A stretch of 64,000 nt of DNA from Apilactobacillus apinorum (GCF_001281175.1 NZ_KQ440395.1:145593-209592); one strand, 5' to 3'; numbered from the stretch's first letter, positions 14,302 to 23,620 are shown. Notes: generated from the sequence alone by a model not told the origin. Numbers and translations: made by a program.

Positions 14302-15801
14302 TTAATCTGGAATTCTGTTTTGGAAACGGTGGTAAAAACTCCATGCAATGATGATGAAGAAGACGGGTCCGAATAGTGTCCAGAATGCAGTTTGGAAGTC
14401 ATTTTGCAATATGGGTTGTAGAGTGGTAAAAATAATTGAAAAACTTAGTGCTAAAATTGTTACGATTGAAGTAATCCAAGTAGTCCACTTGTTCTTGTAG
14501 AAGACGAAATTATCACTAGTTTGGGTGATGTGCTTCTTAAAGACTGGGAATGCGACTACCAAGAATAGGTAAGGCACGGCCGTGGTCATGTTGTTCATGT
14601 CGGTTAAGATGGTGTAGAAAGTTTGGGCGCTTGATCCACCGAATGAAATACCAGCAATGATTAAGACAATGACGAAACATTGTGCCCAAAGAGCATTGGC
14701 AGGGACGTTGAAGCGGTTAATCTTAGTTAAACGATTTGGCCATAGTTCCTTTGGTGAACCTTCGATAAATGACTTGATTGGTGCATATGTTAGGAAAATA
14801 AATTCCCCAGCGTAACTTAGGAATCCAGTTAAACTAGTGATACGAGTTACCCATTGACCAACTATTAGTGATTGCGCAACGCTTAAGTGTAAGAAGTTGT
14901 GACCGAATACGTAACCTAAGTTAGTTAATAATGCAAAACGGACGTTACCTAAGTTAACGTTTGAACCGCTTAAAGTATGTAGCCAATTAGTACTAATTCC
15001 ACATAGTAAAATACCAACTAAGTATCCAACAGTCATGATAACAGTTGCGATAACCACGGCACGTGGGAAAGTCTTCTTAGGGTTCTTAGTGTTGTCGGTA
15101 ATACTACCTAATGTTTCCATACCAGCGTATGCGAAAATGGCATAAACTAGGAATGAAAAAACAGCGATTGGTGATTGGAATGCAGGGTTTGGTGAGTGAA
15201 TTAATGCATGGGCAGTAACTGGTTCAGCAAAGTGACCATGGTTAGCTGCTAAAACAAAAATTGATAGTAAAATGAAAATTGCCATATCGAAAATTCCGAT
15301 AAGTCCACTGAAGTAAGATAGGCTCGCGATTGACTTCATACCGTGGTTTGCTAACCAAGTTACGATTACAATCACGATAATACCTAAAATCCCAACAGTT
15401 GCGGTTGAATCCAGTGAACCGATGTGCCAGCTACCAGTAGTATCATGTCCTGAAATAGTAACGGCTAGTGGAATCCACATTGTAGTTAACATGAAAACTA
15501 AAGTGATGATCCATCCGGCTAACCAAGTAAAACTACCGATGAATGCCCACTTTTTACCGATACAATTTTCAAGCCAGGAATAAATTCCACCGTGAGCATC
15601 CTTGTATGATGAACCAAATTCAGCGAACATCATACTAGTAGGAATGAAGAATAGCACTGCTCCTAATACATACCAGAGAATACTTGAGTATCCCATTTGA
15701 TAAAATGCTGTTTGCGAATTTGAAATTCCAAAAATGGTTGAAAAGATAATTAAAACCAATCCCATCGTTGAAATCTTCTTGTTGACTGAAACCTTATCCA
15801 T
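14302..15801 (-). CDS. APC-family amino acid permease, YjeM-like
   Basis: 499 residues from the ATG at 15801 (AGGAGA plus 9 bases; an ATG at 15810 is too close to the site). Twelve or more helices. The N-terminal GLVLIIFSTIFGISNSQTAF and the EFGSSYKDAHGGIYSWLENC region place it with APC transporters of the glutamate/GABA-antiporter YjeM type. A lysine riboswitch lies directly upstream, so lysine or a related cation is the best substrate guess despite the family label. Confidence 0.88.
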   Translation of the reverse strand: MDKVSVNKKISTMGLVLIIFSTIFGISNSQTAFYQMGYSSILWYVLGAVLFFIPTSMMFAEFGSSYKDAHGGIYSWLENCIGKKWAFIGSFTWLAGWIITLVFMLTTMWIPLAVTISGHDTTGSWHIGSLDSTATVGILGIIVIVIVTWLANHGMKSIASLSYFSGLIGIFDMAIFILLSIFVLAANHGHFAEPVTAHALIHSPNPAFQSPIAVFSFLVYAIFAYAGMETLGSITDNTKNPKKTFPRAVVIATVIMTVGYLVGILLCGISTNWLHTLSGSNVNLGNVRFALLTNLGYVFGHNFLHLSVAQSLIVGQWVTRITSLTGFLSYAGEFIFLTYAPIKSFIEGSPKELWPNRLTKINRFNVPANALWAQCFVIVLIIAGISFGGSSAQTFYTILTDMNNMTTAVPYLFLVVAFPVFKKHITQTSDNFVFYKNKWTTWITSIVTILALSFSIIFTTLQPILQNDFQTAFWTLFGPVFFIIIAWSFYHRFQNRIPD

Positions 15802-15844
15802 AAAAATCATTCTCCTCTCAAAAGAAGAGTGCTAAGGTAAAGAA

Positions 15845-15884
15845 AAAGGCCACCAATTGATTTTTGTTATCAAAAGGGGGCCTA
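15845..15884 (-). terminator. Lysine-leader terminator, distal
   Basis: Minus strand AGGCC...TTGAT / ATCAA...GGCCT followed by T5, immediately before the permease ribosome binding site. Probable expression platform. Confidence 0.6.
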
Positions 15885-15892
15885 CTCAATAA

Positions 15893-15923
15893 GAAAGGAC
15901 TATTCAGCAGAATAGTCCTTTTA
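15893..15923 (-). terminator. Lysine-leader hairpin, proximal
   Basis: Perfect AAGGACTATTC/GAATAGTCCTT stem with loop TGCT; on the minus strand followed by TTTCTTATT. Either a second terminator or an anti-terminator element. Confidence 0.6.
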
Positions 15924-15959
15924 AAATTATTATCGTGTTAAATTTCTTTACGTATAATC

Positions 15960-16140
15960 TTAAAAGCACCCCGTGAATATCTCTATTCACGACAGTCCCT
16001 AGCTTATTCAACTAGGACCCAACAAGTTAGTTTTTTAGGAAACTAATTGTTTCGGCAAATGTCCCTTTAACTTAGTATCAACACCACCTAAATGGCTCTC
16101 CTAAGCTACTCTTAACATCTGCGCCTCTTCCTTAGATAAA
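15960..16140 (-). promoter_or_regulatory. Lysine riboswitch (L box)
   Basis: The minus strand carries the L-box landmarks in order: GAGGCGCAGATG (16137 downward), AGAGTAGC, then AAAGGGACATTTGCCGAA, then GGGTCCTAG..CTAGGGAC, then TGTCGTGAATAG / TATTCACGGGGTGCTTTT closing the aptamer near 15964. Lysine binding should favour termination before the YjeM-like permease. Confidence 0.9.
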
Positions 16141-16203
16141 TTATTAAGTTATTTACACTTTAACGCTAAATAAAAAAATTGCAAACAAAAAATTATAGAT
16201 TCA

Positions 16204-16458
16204 TTAATTATTGTTGTGATTTTCCTGTTCACGACGGGAAATTTGTTCTCTCATTTGTTGGTTTTGAGCTTTTAGACGATTAACCATTTGTTCTGTTTGT
16301 TGCGTTTGTAAATCCATTTCACGACTTGCGCGTTTTCTTTCGTCGCGATCAAAATATAAACTAAATAGCCAAGCGACGAAAAGGCAGGTGAAGACAATTG
16401 CAAAGCCAATTCCGACAAGGACAAACATTAAAACAATTGCAAAAATGATTAAACCCAT
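16204..16458 (-). CDS. Small membrane protein with C-terminal coiled coil
   Basis: 84 residues. One or two helices (about 2-34, FAIVLMFVLVGIGFAIVFTC), then a strongly charged Gln/Glu/Arg-rich coiled-coil tail (residues 38-84). Topology suggests a membrane-anchored cytoplasmic coiled coil. No recognised family. AAGGGG site before ATG. It lies upstream of the lysine riboswitch on the same strand. Confidence 0.7.
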   Translation of the reverse strand: MGLIIFAIVLMFVLVGIGFAIVFTCLFVAWLFSLYFDRDERKRASREMDLQTQQTEQMVNRLKAQNQQMREQISRREQENHNNN

Positions 16459-16486
16459 AACTAAAACCCCTTATATATGTATTATT

Positions 16487-16521
16487 AAAAAGTAATTATA
16501 CACCTAATATAATTACTTTTT
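16487..16521. terminator. AT-rich bidirectional hairpin
   Basis: AAAAAGTAATTATA/TATAATTACTTTTT with a 7-base loop, downstream of the aldo/keto reductase gene and upstream of the coiled-coil gene. Confidence 0.6.
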
Positions 16522-16528
16522 AATTAAA

Positions 16529-17386
16529 TTATTTATGACGAGGATATTGGTGTTCAATTTCATAAACTACTTCGGGGTCGTCACCAGTACGCATATCTTG
16601 ATTTAAGTCATCAATTGATTGCATTTCGTGATCTGATAATTCGAAGTCGAATAAGTCGCCATTTTCCAAGATTCGTTCAGGAGTGCTGGACTTTGGAATA
16701 ATCGCGACACCGTTTTGTAGATGCCATTTTAATATGACTTGAGCGACTGACTTACCATGTGCTTTAGCGATCGCTTGAATTGTTTCATCGTGCAAAGTGG
16801 CTCCACGGCCCATAGGACTCCATGCTTGGGTCACGATTTGTTCTTCGTTATTGGCAGCCAACATTGATTTTTGACTTAGGTATGGATGAACTTCGATTTG
16901 GTTAACGGCTGGCATTTCAGTTGCTTGGGTCTTTAATAAATCCAAATGAGTTTGGTGATAATTACTTACCCCAATTGACTTCACTTTTCCTGCTTTTTTG
17001 GCATCTTCAAAGGCACGCCAAGTTTCAAAGAAGTGGCTACGGACAGGCCAGTGCACCAACAATAAATCAATGTAATCAGTTTGGAGATTAGCTAATGATT
17101 CATCAATCGCATCTAAAGTGGATTGATAACCTTGTTTTGGTTCTGGGATTTTAGTGGTGATAAATATTTCATTTCTGTTAATTTGTAGCTTTTTAATTGA
17201 ATTTCCTAGTAGATGTTCATTATTATAGAATTGGGCAGTATCAAATAATCGATAACCAGCCTTAAACGCTGCATCAATGGCAGCGTCCATACTATCTTGA
17301 TCAGCTAATTTGTAGGTTCCAAATCCTAAAATAGGTATTTGGTGACCGTCATTTAGTTTGATGGTATCTGAAATTGAGTTAGGCAT
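16529..17386 (-). CDS. Aldo/keto reductase
   Basis: 285 residues, complete TIM-barrel AKR of the 2,5-diketo-gluconate reductase type. GYRLFDTAQFYNNEHLLG contains catalytic Asp and Tyr, FITTKIPEP contains the Lys, and DYIDLLLVHWPV contains the His. The C-terminal IPKSSTPERILENGDLFDFE binds NADP(H). It reduces aldehydes or ketones; the physiological substrate is unknown. AAAAGGAGG site before ATG. Divergent from the P-type ATPase. Confidence 0.93.
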   Translation of the reverse strand: MPNSISDTIKLNDGHQIPILGFGTYKLADQDSMDAAIDAAFKAGYRLFDTAQFYNNEHLLGNSIKKLQINRNEIFITTKIPEPKQGYQSTLDAIDESLANLQTDYIDLLLVHWPVRSHFFETWRAFEDAKKAGKVKSIGVSNYHQTHLDLLKTQATEMPAVNQIEVHPYLSQKSMLAANNEEQIVTQAWSPMGRGATLHDETIQAIAKAHGKSVAQVILKWHLQNGVAIIPKSSTPERILENGDLFDFELSDHEMQSIDDLNQDMRTGDDPEVVYEIEHQYPRHK

Positions 17387-17478
17387 ATAAAAGGCCTCCT
17401 TTTTAGTTTAACCATCCTTATGATAGTTCATTAAAAGTCGATAAATCAAATTTTTTACATCTAAAAGGGGTGTTAATA

Positions 17479-19830
17479 TTGCAATCTAAGATCGATAGCC
17501 AAAAGGGCTTAACCGAAGAACAAGCAAAACGTTTGTATAACCAAGGTTTGCATAATATTAAGCGTACTGGTTTTACTAAAACGATTCCGCAAATTTTGAA
17601 AACAAATACGTTCACTTTATTCAATTTAATTAACATCGTCTTAGCAGCGATGGTCTTTTATACTGGCGATTACAAGAACCTTTTGTTTTTAGTGATTGCG
17701 ATTTCCAACACCGTCATTGGTAGTATTCAAGAAATCCGTTCGAAACTACAACTAGATAAGATGGCAATTTTATCTGAAGGTTTAATTCGCGTGGTTAGAG
17801 ACGGTCATACTAAAGAGATAAAACCAGACCAAATTGTCCTAGGCGATGTCTTATTAATCGGTCACGGTGATCAAATTCCCATCGATGGAAAAGTTTTAAC
17901 ATCCGAATCACTTCAAGTTGATGAATCTCAAATTACGGGTGAAACTAATTCGATTGAAAAACAACACGGTGATTCAATTACATCCGGTAGCTTTGTTATT
18001 AGCGGAAGTGCCCGCATCGTGGCGACTGAAGTCGGTGATGAAACGTTTGTTAACCGAATGGAATCTGAAGTGACACGCACTTATAAAGATTCTGACAGTA
18101 AGATGTTAAAAACAATTAACAAGATTATTAAATGGCTTACCTTTGTGATCGTTCCATTGGGGGCATTACTACTAGTTACCAAATTAGCTCGTGGTGACGA
18201 CATCAATAAAGCTTTGCTAGGAACGGTTGCGGCGATGATTGGAATGATTCCAGAAGGATTGGTTCTATTATCATCAGTCACTCTAGCTGTGTCGGCTGCT
18301 AAACTAGCTCGTCATAAGGTCTTAGTCAGAGCTCTACCAGCGATTGAAACTCTAGCCCGTGTTGATACGATTTGTTTGGATAAGACCGGAACTATTACTA
18401 CTGGTAAGCTTCAATTTGAAAAAATCTTACCACTTCAAAATCATTCAGAAGCCGCATTAAAACAAACTCTGGGTCGCATCGTATACGCGTTTGAAGACGA
18501 TAACGAAACTTCGACTTCGATTAAAAAGGCGATTGATGACCCTGAATTAACCTTAAGTAGTAAATTCCCATTCTCATCAGAAACAAAGTGGAGTGGAGTC
18601 GAAACTGACGATGGTAATTTTGTTATGGGAGCACCTCAATTTATTGTTCCTGAAATGGATGAATCAACCCAAAAGACAATCGATGAATATGCGAACCAAG
18701 GTTACCGTGTCTTAGCGTTAGTCCAAAGTCATCGTTCGTTGAAAGAACCATTGGATGATGTTGAATTATTAGGTTTAATTTTAATCAGTGATGAAATTCG
18801 CCCGGATGCAGCAACTACCCTTGATTACTTTAAGCAACAAGGTGTTGCTTTACGTGTAATTTCAGGGGATGATCCTAAAACGGTTAGTGCGATTGCGCAA
18901 CGAGTGGGCTTAGATCACAGTGACCGCTTTGTTGACATGACAACTGTTGAATTTGATGCTGACTATCAAGAATTGGTGCAACGATACGTGGTCTTTGGTC
19001 GAGTAACGCCACAACAAAAGAAACGTTTGATTCGTGCTTACCAATTAAATGGTAATACCGTTGCCATGACAGGTGACGGGGTTAACGATATGTTAGCAAT
19101 GAAACAAGCGAACTGTGGAATTGCGATGGCATCCGGTAGTGAAAGCACAAAGGGAATTGCGGATTTTGTAATGATTAATTCTAACTTTGCTGCGATGATT
19201 GATGTTTTAGCAGAAGGGCGTCGAGTTATCAATAACATCGGAAGTGTCGCTTCATTGTATTTAATTAAGACAATGTTCTCATTATCACTTTCGATTCTAT
19301 TTATGTTTAGTATTCATAGTTATCCGTTCCAACCTATTCAATTGACACCAATCAATACCTTTATGGTGGGATTACCATCATTCCTATTAGCGTTAGCGCC
19401 TAACTATCAACGAGTAACTAACCAGTTTAGTTCCAAGATTTATAAAGTCGCATTACCAGCTGCGATTACTATCGTGGGATATGTGGTCTTGATTATTTAC
19501 ATTGGAAAAGCGTTCGACTTTAATTATATTCAACGAGCTACAATTAGTGTGTTGGTAACCGGATGCGTTTACTGGATTGCTTTGTTTAAAGCATCTCGTC
19601 CATTAAATAATGTTAAGATTTCAATTATCGCACCATCGATTGTTATCTTTGCGGCGATATTCTTATTCTTCCCTAAGGCGTTTTCATTAGTTGACGTCTT
19701 TACGATGCCAATTATTATTCCAGCATCAATTGTGGTGGTAACTGCTGTTCCAGTCTTTATCTTGATTTCTTCAATTGTTCACCGTGTGTTAGTTAAAATG
19801 AACCCAGAAAAATTTAGCGATGCTATTTAA
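17479..19830 (+). CDS. Cation-transporting P-type ATPase (CtpE/Ca2+-like)
   Basis: 783 residues. Actuator loop ITGETNSIEKQ, phosphorylation motif CLDKTGTIT, nucleotide-domain motifs and hinge TGDGVNDMLAMKQANCGIAM are all intact. The membrane motif GMIPEGLVLLSSVTLAVSAA and a large C-terminal helical bundle fit the P-ATPase group that includes CtpE-like calcium pumps. No N-terminal heavy-metal domain is present. The TTG at 17479, six bases after AAAGGGGTG, is preferred over the upstream GTG that forms part of that site. Ion specificity is inferred only. Confidence 0.88.
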   Translation: MQSKIDSQKGLTEEQAKRLYNQGLHNIKRTGFTKTIPQILKTNTFTLFNLINIVLAAMVFYTGDYKNLLFLVIAISNTVIGSIQEIRSKLQLDKMAILSEGLIRVVRDGHTKEIKPDQIVLGDVLLIGHGDQIPIDGKVLTSESLQVDESQITGETNSIEKQHGDSITSGSFVISGSARIVATEVGDETFVNRMESEVTRTYKDSDSKMLKTINKIIKWLTFVIVPLGALLLVTKLARGDDINKALLGTVAAMIGMIPEGLVLLSSVTLAVSAAKLARHKVLVRALPAIETLARVDTICLDKTGTITTGKLQFEKILPLQNHSEAALKQTLGRIVYAFEDDNETSTSIKKAIDDPELTLSSKFPFSSETKWSGVETDDGNFVMGAPQFIVPEMDESTQKTIDEYANQGYRVLALVQSHRSLKEPLDDVELLGLILISDEIRPDAATTLDYFKQQGVALRVISGDDPKTVSAIAQRVGLDHSDRFVDMTTVEFDADYQELVQRYVVFGRVTPQQKKRLIRAYQLNGNTVAMTGDGVNDMLAMKQANCGIAMASGSESTKGIADFVMINSNFAAMIDVLAEGRRVINNIGSVASLYLIKTMFSLSLSILFMFSIHSYPFQPIQLTPINTFMVGLPSFLLALAPNYQRVTNQFSSKIYKVALPAAITIVGYVVLIIYIGKAFDFNYIQRATISVLVTGCVYWIALFKASRPLNNVKISIIAPSIVIFAAIFLFFPKAFSLVDVFTMPIIIPASIVVVTAVPVFILISSIVHRVLVKMNPEKFSDAI

Positions 19831-19883
19831 GCTAGTTTTTTATACTAGTTGATGTGATATAATTACGTTAACGGGGTGATCGA

Positions 19884-20381
19884 ATGAACAGCAAGTACAC
19901 TAAATGGCAAAATCAAATGAAAGAAGTAACCCTCCCTAAGTGGGAAGAACTTCCTAAGTTTGATTTATACATGGATCAACTAGTGGCTGTCGTAAATGAA
20001 GCTATCGGACCATTAGGGATGGATACAGTCACTAAGTCAATGGTAAATAATTACGTAAAAAATAAGGCGACATTTGCGCCAGTAAAGAAAAAATATCAAA
20101 CTGTCCATGTGGCAGATATTATTATTATCAGTTTATTAAAACCAGTTTTCTCAATTAAGGATATTCGACAAGGAATTGATGAAGTTACCAAACAACAATT
20201 TCCCAAGCAAGCCTACGATGAATTTATCGAAATGCTAGTGCAAAGATTGCACCATATTGCTGATGGCGAACAAGTCCAGCATGATGGGACTGATATCGAA
20301 AACTTATTGAGTGCTATTGCGGACACGATTGTGAACCGTTTGATTGCTAATGAAATTTTCGCTGATATGACACATGAATAA
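19884..20381 (+). CDS. DUF1836-domain protein
   Basis: 165 residues matching the DUF1836 layout: conserved TKSMVNNYVKNKATFAPVKK, then YQTVHVADIIIISLLKPVFS and IKDIRQGI. The family has a MerR-like helix-turn-helix and is assumed to bind DNA; no function is established. Start ATG with a GGGGTGATCGA site. Single gene with its own terminator. Confidence 0.85.
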   Translation: MNSKYTKWQNQMKEVTLPKWEELPKFDLYMDQLVAVVNEAIGPLGMDTVTKSMVNNYVKNKATFAPVKKKYQTVHVADIIIISLLKPVFSIKDIRQGIDEVTKQQFPKQAYDEFIEMLVQRLHHIADGEQVQHDGTDIENLLSAIADTIVNRLIANEIFADMTHE

Positions 20382-20382
20382 T

Positions 20383-20416
20383 AAAAAAACGTCCTACAAG
20401 TTGTAGGGCGTTTTTT
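20383..20416 (+). terminator. Terminator
   Basis: AACGTCCTACAA/TTGTAGGGCGTT stem, A7 before and T6 after. Confidence 0.85.
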
Positions 20417-20473
20417 GTATCGAATTAAATCTAAATCAGCTAAAATAGAAATAAATCACAGGGGGATGTTTTG

Positions 20474-21115
20474 ATGGAAACTTTAGAAGAATTACGTACA
20501 TATGTGAAATCACAACTACAAGATGATACCACCGGACATGATTTTGCCCACATTGAACGAGTTGTGTCATTAGCTGAAACAATTGCGGAACAAACAGATG
20601 GTGTGAATGAAAAGATTGTCATTACCGCTGCATACTTACATGATGTGATTGATGATAAACTTGTTGACGATGTCGATAAGCAAAAAGCATCAGTCCAAAC
20701 AAAACTAAAGAGTCTTGCTTACACTGATACTGAAATTGATGCGGTGATGGATATCATCACCCACATGTCATATAGTGCTAATTTGGTTCATCAATATGCT
20801 CTATCAATTGATGGTCAAATCGTCCAAGATGCGGATCGACTAGACGCAATTGGCGCCATCGGCGTCGCTCGCGCTATGTATTTTGGGGGTCACTTTGGCG
20901 ATACCATTTATGACCCCGCTCAAACACCTCGCCAGAATATGGACAAAAGCGAATACCGTAAACATACAACGGTAATTAATCACTTTTATGAGAAGTTATT
21001 TAAATTGCCAAACTTAATGAATACAAATGCTGCGAAAAAAATCGCAACTAATCGTCAGAAGTTCATGCAGGAATTTGTTAATGAGTTTATAGACGAATGG
21101 CGAGGCATTCATTAA
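20474..21115 (+). CDS. HD-domain phosphohydrolase (YedJ-like)
   Basis: 213 residues. Metal-binding HD pattern: His in DFAHIERVVSLAETIAE, HD in AAYLHDVIDDK, and Asp in VQDADRLDAIGAIGVARAMY. Belongs to the small YedJ/YpgQ-type HD hydrolases known to act on nucleotides. ATG at 20474 after GGGGGATG. Its 3' end is 10 bases from the convergent ebsC-like gene, with no terminator visible between them. Confidence 0.88.
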   Translation: METLEELRTYVKSQLQDDTTGHDFAHIERVVSLAETIAEQTDGVNEKIVITAAYLHDVIDDKLVDDVDKQKASVQTKLKSLAYTDTEIDAVMDIITHMSYSANLVHQYALSIDGQIVQDADRLDAIGAIGVARAMYFGGHFGDTIYDPAQTPRQNMDKSEYRKHTTVINHFYEKLFKLPNLMNTNAAKKIATNRQKFMQEFVNEFIDEWRGIH

Positions 21116-21125
21116 TAGTTACGGA

Positions 21126-21620
21126 TTATTTAACGATATCCACGAATTTTCCGTTAACTAATTTAACTAAATCGTTAGCGTCTAATTCAACGGAACGACC
21201 AACTTGGCCTGATGAGACTAAAATTTGACCCTGTCTTTGAGCTTCGTTGTCGATATAAATAGGGTAGTGGAATTTTTCATAAATTCCGATTGGTGTGTTT
21301 GCACCATGTACATAACCGGTGGTCTTTAAAAGATCCTTTAAAGGCACCATATTCACTTTTTTATTGCCAGATTCCTTGGCTAATTTCTTTTCATCTAAAT
21401 GTTGATCCAATGGCACCACGCCGACGACAGGACCAGTCGTTTTACCTTCTAAAACTAAAGTCTTGTAGATGGTATGTTGATCTGTATCTGCTTCGACTTC
21501 TAATTGCGCCACGTTATTTTCGTCATGAGTGGCGAACTGGTGTTGGATATAAGAAATGTTATTTTTATCAAGAATTTGTTCCACTAATGTCTTGTGGACC
21601 TTTGCTTTCTTTTTGCCCAT
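21126..21620 (-). CDS. ebsC: YbaK/EbsC aminoacyl-tRNA deacylase
   Basis: 164 residues, normal for the YbaK/EbsC family that hydrolyses mischarged Cys-tRNA(Pro). Conserved elements are VEADTDQHTIYKTLVLEGKT, GVVPLDQHLDEKKLAKESGN and the GxxxP region PIGIYEKFHYPIYID. Basic head (MGKKKAKVHKTL). GAGGTG site before ATG. Convergent with the HD hydrolase. Confidence 0.9.
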   Translation of the reverse strand: MGKKKAKVHKTLVEQILDKNNISYIQHQFATHDENNVAQLEVEADTDQHTIYKTLVLEGKTTGPVVGVVPLDQHLDEKKLAKESGNKKVNMVPLKDLLKTTGYVHGANTPIGIYEKFHYPIYIDNEAQRQGQILVSSGQVGRSVELDANDLVKLVNGKFVDIVK

Positions 21621-21680
21621 TTCAAAATCACCTCGGTATTCATTTTAGCATAGATTTTACAATGTTCTCATGGTAAGATA

Positions 21681-21720
21681 TAATATATCAAAAATGGTAT
21701 ATATAAAAACAGATATATTA
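21681..21720 (+). promoter_or_regulatory. Inverted repeat upstream of cadD (ArsR-type operator candidate)
   Basis: TAATATATC (21681-21689) and GATATATTA (21712-21720) are perfectly complementary arms, with an inner GGTATATATA between them. It covers the promoter region of the cadD-arsR pair; AT-rich dyads are typical of ArsR/CadC operators. Confidence 0.5.
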
Positions 21721-21732
21721 TGAGGTGAACAA

Positions 21733-22296
21733 ATGAATTGGTTATTAATATTAGTTACGTTTTTAGGAGTTAATTTAGATTTTTTCTTTATCTTACTTCT
21801 ACTATTGAAGAAATATAATTTAAAGTCAGTAATGATGGGATATTTATTAGGACTATGGACTTTATTGATTTTAAGCTTTAGTGTCGGTCAAATCTTAGAT
21901 CAATTCTTACCAGAATGGTTGTTAGGATTGTTAGGATTGCTTCCAATTTACATGGCATTAAAAGATGAGGATGAAGAAGCAAAAGAAGTTAATCATAAAT
22001 CACCAGTCGTGATTACGTTAATTACTTACTTATCAGTCTGTGCTGGTTGTAACTTGTCGTTATTCTTACCAGTTTTATCAACTATTAGTGCTGTACAAAT
22101 TATCGAAGTGATAGTTGTTTTGACTGTATTATCACTACTTATTATTTTATTCATTAAGGCGATTGGTAATATTCAATTAATTAACGACTTAATGGAAAAA
22201 TACGGTGAAATTTTAACCAAGGTCGTGTATATTGGTGTCGGAATTTATGTATTATTCGATAGTGGATTGATTACACATGTGATTAGTTGGTTTTAG
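21733..22296 (+). CDS. cadD: CadD-family cadmium resistance transporter
   Basis: 187 residues, about five helices. FLGVNLDFFFILLLLLKKYN and the LLPIYMALKDEDEE loop match the CadD cadmium/cation resistance family. Its stop overlaps the region of the ArsR-family regulator gene, a conserved pairing (cadD with cadC/cadX). ATGAGGTG site before ATG. Confidence 0.85.
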   Translation: MNWLLILVTFLGVNLDFFFILLLLLKKYNLKSVMMGYLLGLWTLLILSFSVGQILDQFLPEWLLGLLGLLPIYMALKDEDEEAKEVNHKSPVVITLITYLSVCAGCNLSLFLPVLSTISAVQIIEVIVVLTVLSLLIILFIKAIGNIQLINDLMEKYGEILTKVVYIGVGIYVLFDSGLITHVISWF

Positions 22297-22307
22297 GAGA
22301 TGATAAG

Positions 22308-22640
22308 ATGGCAATGGCAAAACAAGAAGTAATAGCTGAAGTCGCAAAGATTTATAAAGTCTTAAGCAACGAAAGACGAATTCGGATTGTGACTTGTTTA
22401 ATGGAAGCTTCAGAACCCATCAGTGTTAATTCAATTTGCGAACTAACCGATTTAGAACAACCGGTAGTTTCTAAGCAATTAAATTTATTGCATCAATATC
22501 AAATTGTTTGCAAAGAAAAACAAGGCAACAAGGTGTTGTATACCGTTGATGATCCACACATCGTGGAGATGATTGCGGACATGATTAATCACGTCAAACA
22601 CGAGTTGGTGGGCAAGCCCCATCCAAAGAATCTTTTCTAG
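22308..22640 (+). CDS. ArsR/SmtB-family metal sensor repressor
   Basis: 110 residues from the ATG at 22308 (AGGAG plus 8 bases). The winged helix IYKVLSNERRIRIVTCLMEA and LEQPVVSKQLNLLHQYQIVC is typical of ArsR. No N-terminal CadC cysteine pair is present. One Cys (RIVTCLMEA) lies near the recognition domain, one in NSICELTD and one in QIVCKEK. Follows cadD by 11 bases and probably represses the pair at 21681-21720. Confidence 0.88.
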   Translation: MAMAKQEVIAEVAKIYKVLSNERRIRIVTCLMEASEPISVNSICELTDLEQPVVSKQLNLLHQYQIVCKEKQGNKVLYTVDDPHIVEMIADMINHVKHELVGKPHPKNLF

Positions 22641-22645
22641 GGATG

Positions 22646-22672
22646 TATAACTACTTTTATAAATCTGTTATA
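22646..22672 (+). promoter_or_regulatory. Dyad over the gntR promoter
   Basis: TATAAC-N15-GTTATA overlaps a -10 TATACT (22669-22674). Candidate autoregulatory site for the GntR protein. Confidence 0.4.
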
Positions 22673-22706
22673 CTGATTTTTAGAAAAAATACACAAGGAG
22701 AATGCA

Positions 22707-23426
22707 ATGGCTGATTTAGTTTACCGAAGAGTGCTGGCCGATTTAAAGCAAAAGATAATCGACAACCAGTTTGAAAATAAGCGCTTACCAGATGAGCGAA
22801 CTTTAAGTGAATCATATAATGTAAGCCGTAGTTCGGTAAAACGAGCACTGAAAGAATTGGCTGATGATGGCATTATCTTTAAAAAACGTGGTTCCGGTAC
22901 ATTTATTAATCCTTTATATATGAAGAATAAAACCATTTTTCATTATGAAGGTTCTAACTTAGGGATTACTGACAGTATGAAAAGTCAGGGGAAAGTGCCT
23001 AAGATTAAGCTACTTAGTTTTAATGTCATTCCTGCTAGCAAAGAAATTCAACAAGATTTATTCTTAGCTGAAGGCGACTTCGTATATGAAATTCAACGTC
23101 TACGTTTGTTTGATGACAAACCATTTATGATTGAAACGGGTTATATTCCAATTAAGATTGCGCCGGAATTAACCAAAGAGATTGTAGAACAATCCATTTT
23201 CAATTACGTTGAAGATACAATTCACAAAAGTGTCACGCGATCATTTTTATCAATTTTGGCGAGTCCATCGAATGAACAAGACCAAAAATTATTAAATCTA
23301 AAACCAACTGAACCAGTTGGGGTAATGGAAGGGATTTTCTTCCTAGATGACGGGACTCCATTTGAGGTTTCCAACATGCGTTTACACTATCAATATTTAC
23401 GTTACAACACGTTTGTGATGGTTTAA
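22707..23426 (+). CDS. GntR-family regulator (HutC subfamily, UTRA domain)
   Basis: 239 residues. N-terminal winged helix (LPDERTLSESYNVSRSSVKR, IIFKKRGSGTFI, residues 1-72) is followed by a UTRA effector domain (about 95-235; FVYEIQRLRLFDDKPFMIET). HutC-type members sense sugar phosphates or amino-acid derivatives. It lies directly upstream of phosphoketolase with 241 bp between, so control of that gene is plausible but not shown. ACAAGGAG site before ATG. Confidence 0.9.
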   Translation: MADLVYRRVLADLKQKIIDNQFENKRLPDERTLSESYNVSRSSVKRALKELADDGIIFKKRGSGTFINPLYMKNKTIFHYEGSNLGITDSMKSQGKVPKIKLLSFNVIPASKEIQQDLFLAEGDFVYEIQRLRLFDDKPFMIETGYIPIKIAPELTKEIVEQSIFNYVEDTIHKSVTRSFLSILASPSNEQDQKLLNLKPTEPVGVMEGIFFLDDGTPFEVSNMRLHYQYLRYNTFVMV

Positions 23427-23550
23427 AAAATAATATCAAAAAAGTTATGAAAATCATTGGACTATTATGGAAAAATCGTTCATAATAATGTCGTTATGAT
23501 AATGGTGAAATTACGATAATATAATTGGACCGTATCAATTTGTAAAAAGG

Positions 23551-23578
23551 TTGACTTTTTATGAAAAATCTTTATTAT
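23551..23578 (+). promoter_or_regulatory. Phosphoketolase promoter
   Basis: -35 TTGACT (23551-23556), 16-bp spacer, -10 TATTAT (23573-23578). Confidence 0.65.
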
Positions 23579-23591
23579 ATTCATTGTAATT

Positions 23592-23620
23592 AAAATTATC
23601 GGGTGTAGTCTGATAATTTT
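23592..23620 (+). promoter_or_regulatory. Hairpin in phosphoketolase leader
   Basis: Perfect 9-bp arms AAAATTATC and GATAATTTT with an 11-base loop, followed by two Ts, in the untranslated leader. Possible mRNA-stabilising stem, weak attenuator or protein-binding dyad. Confidence 0.5.
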
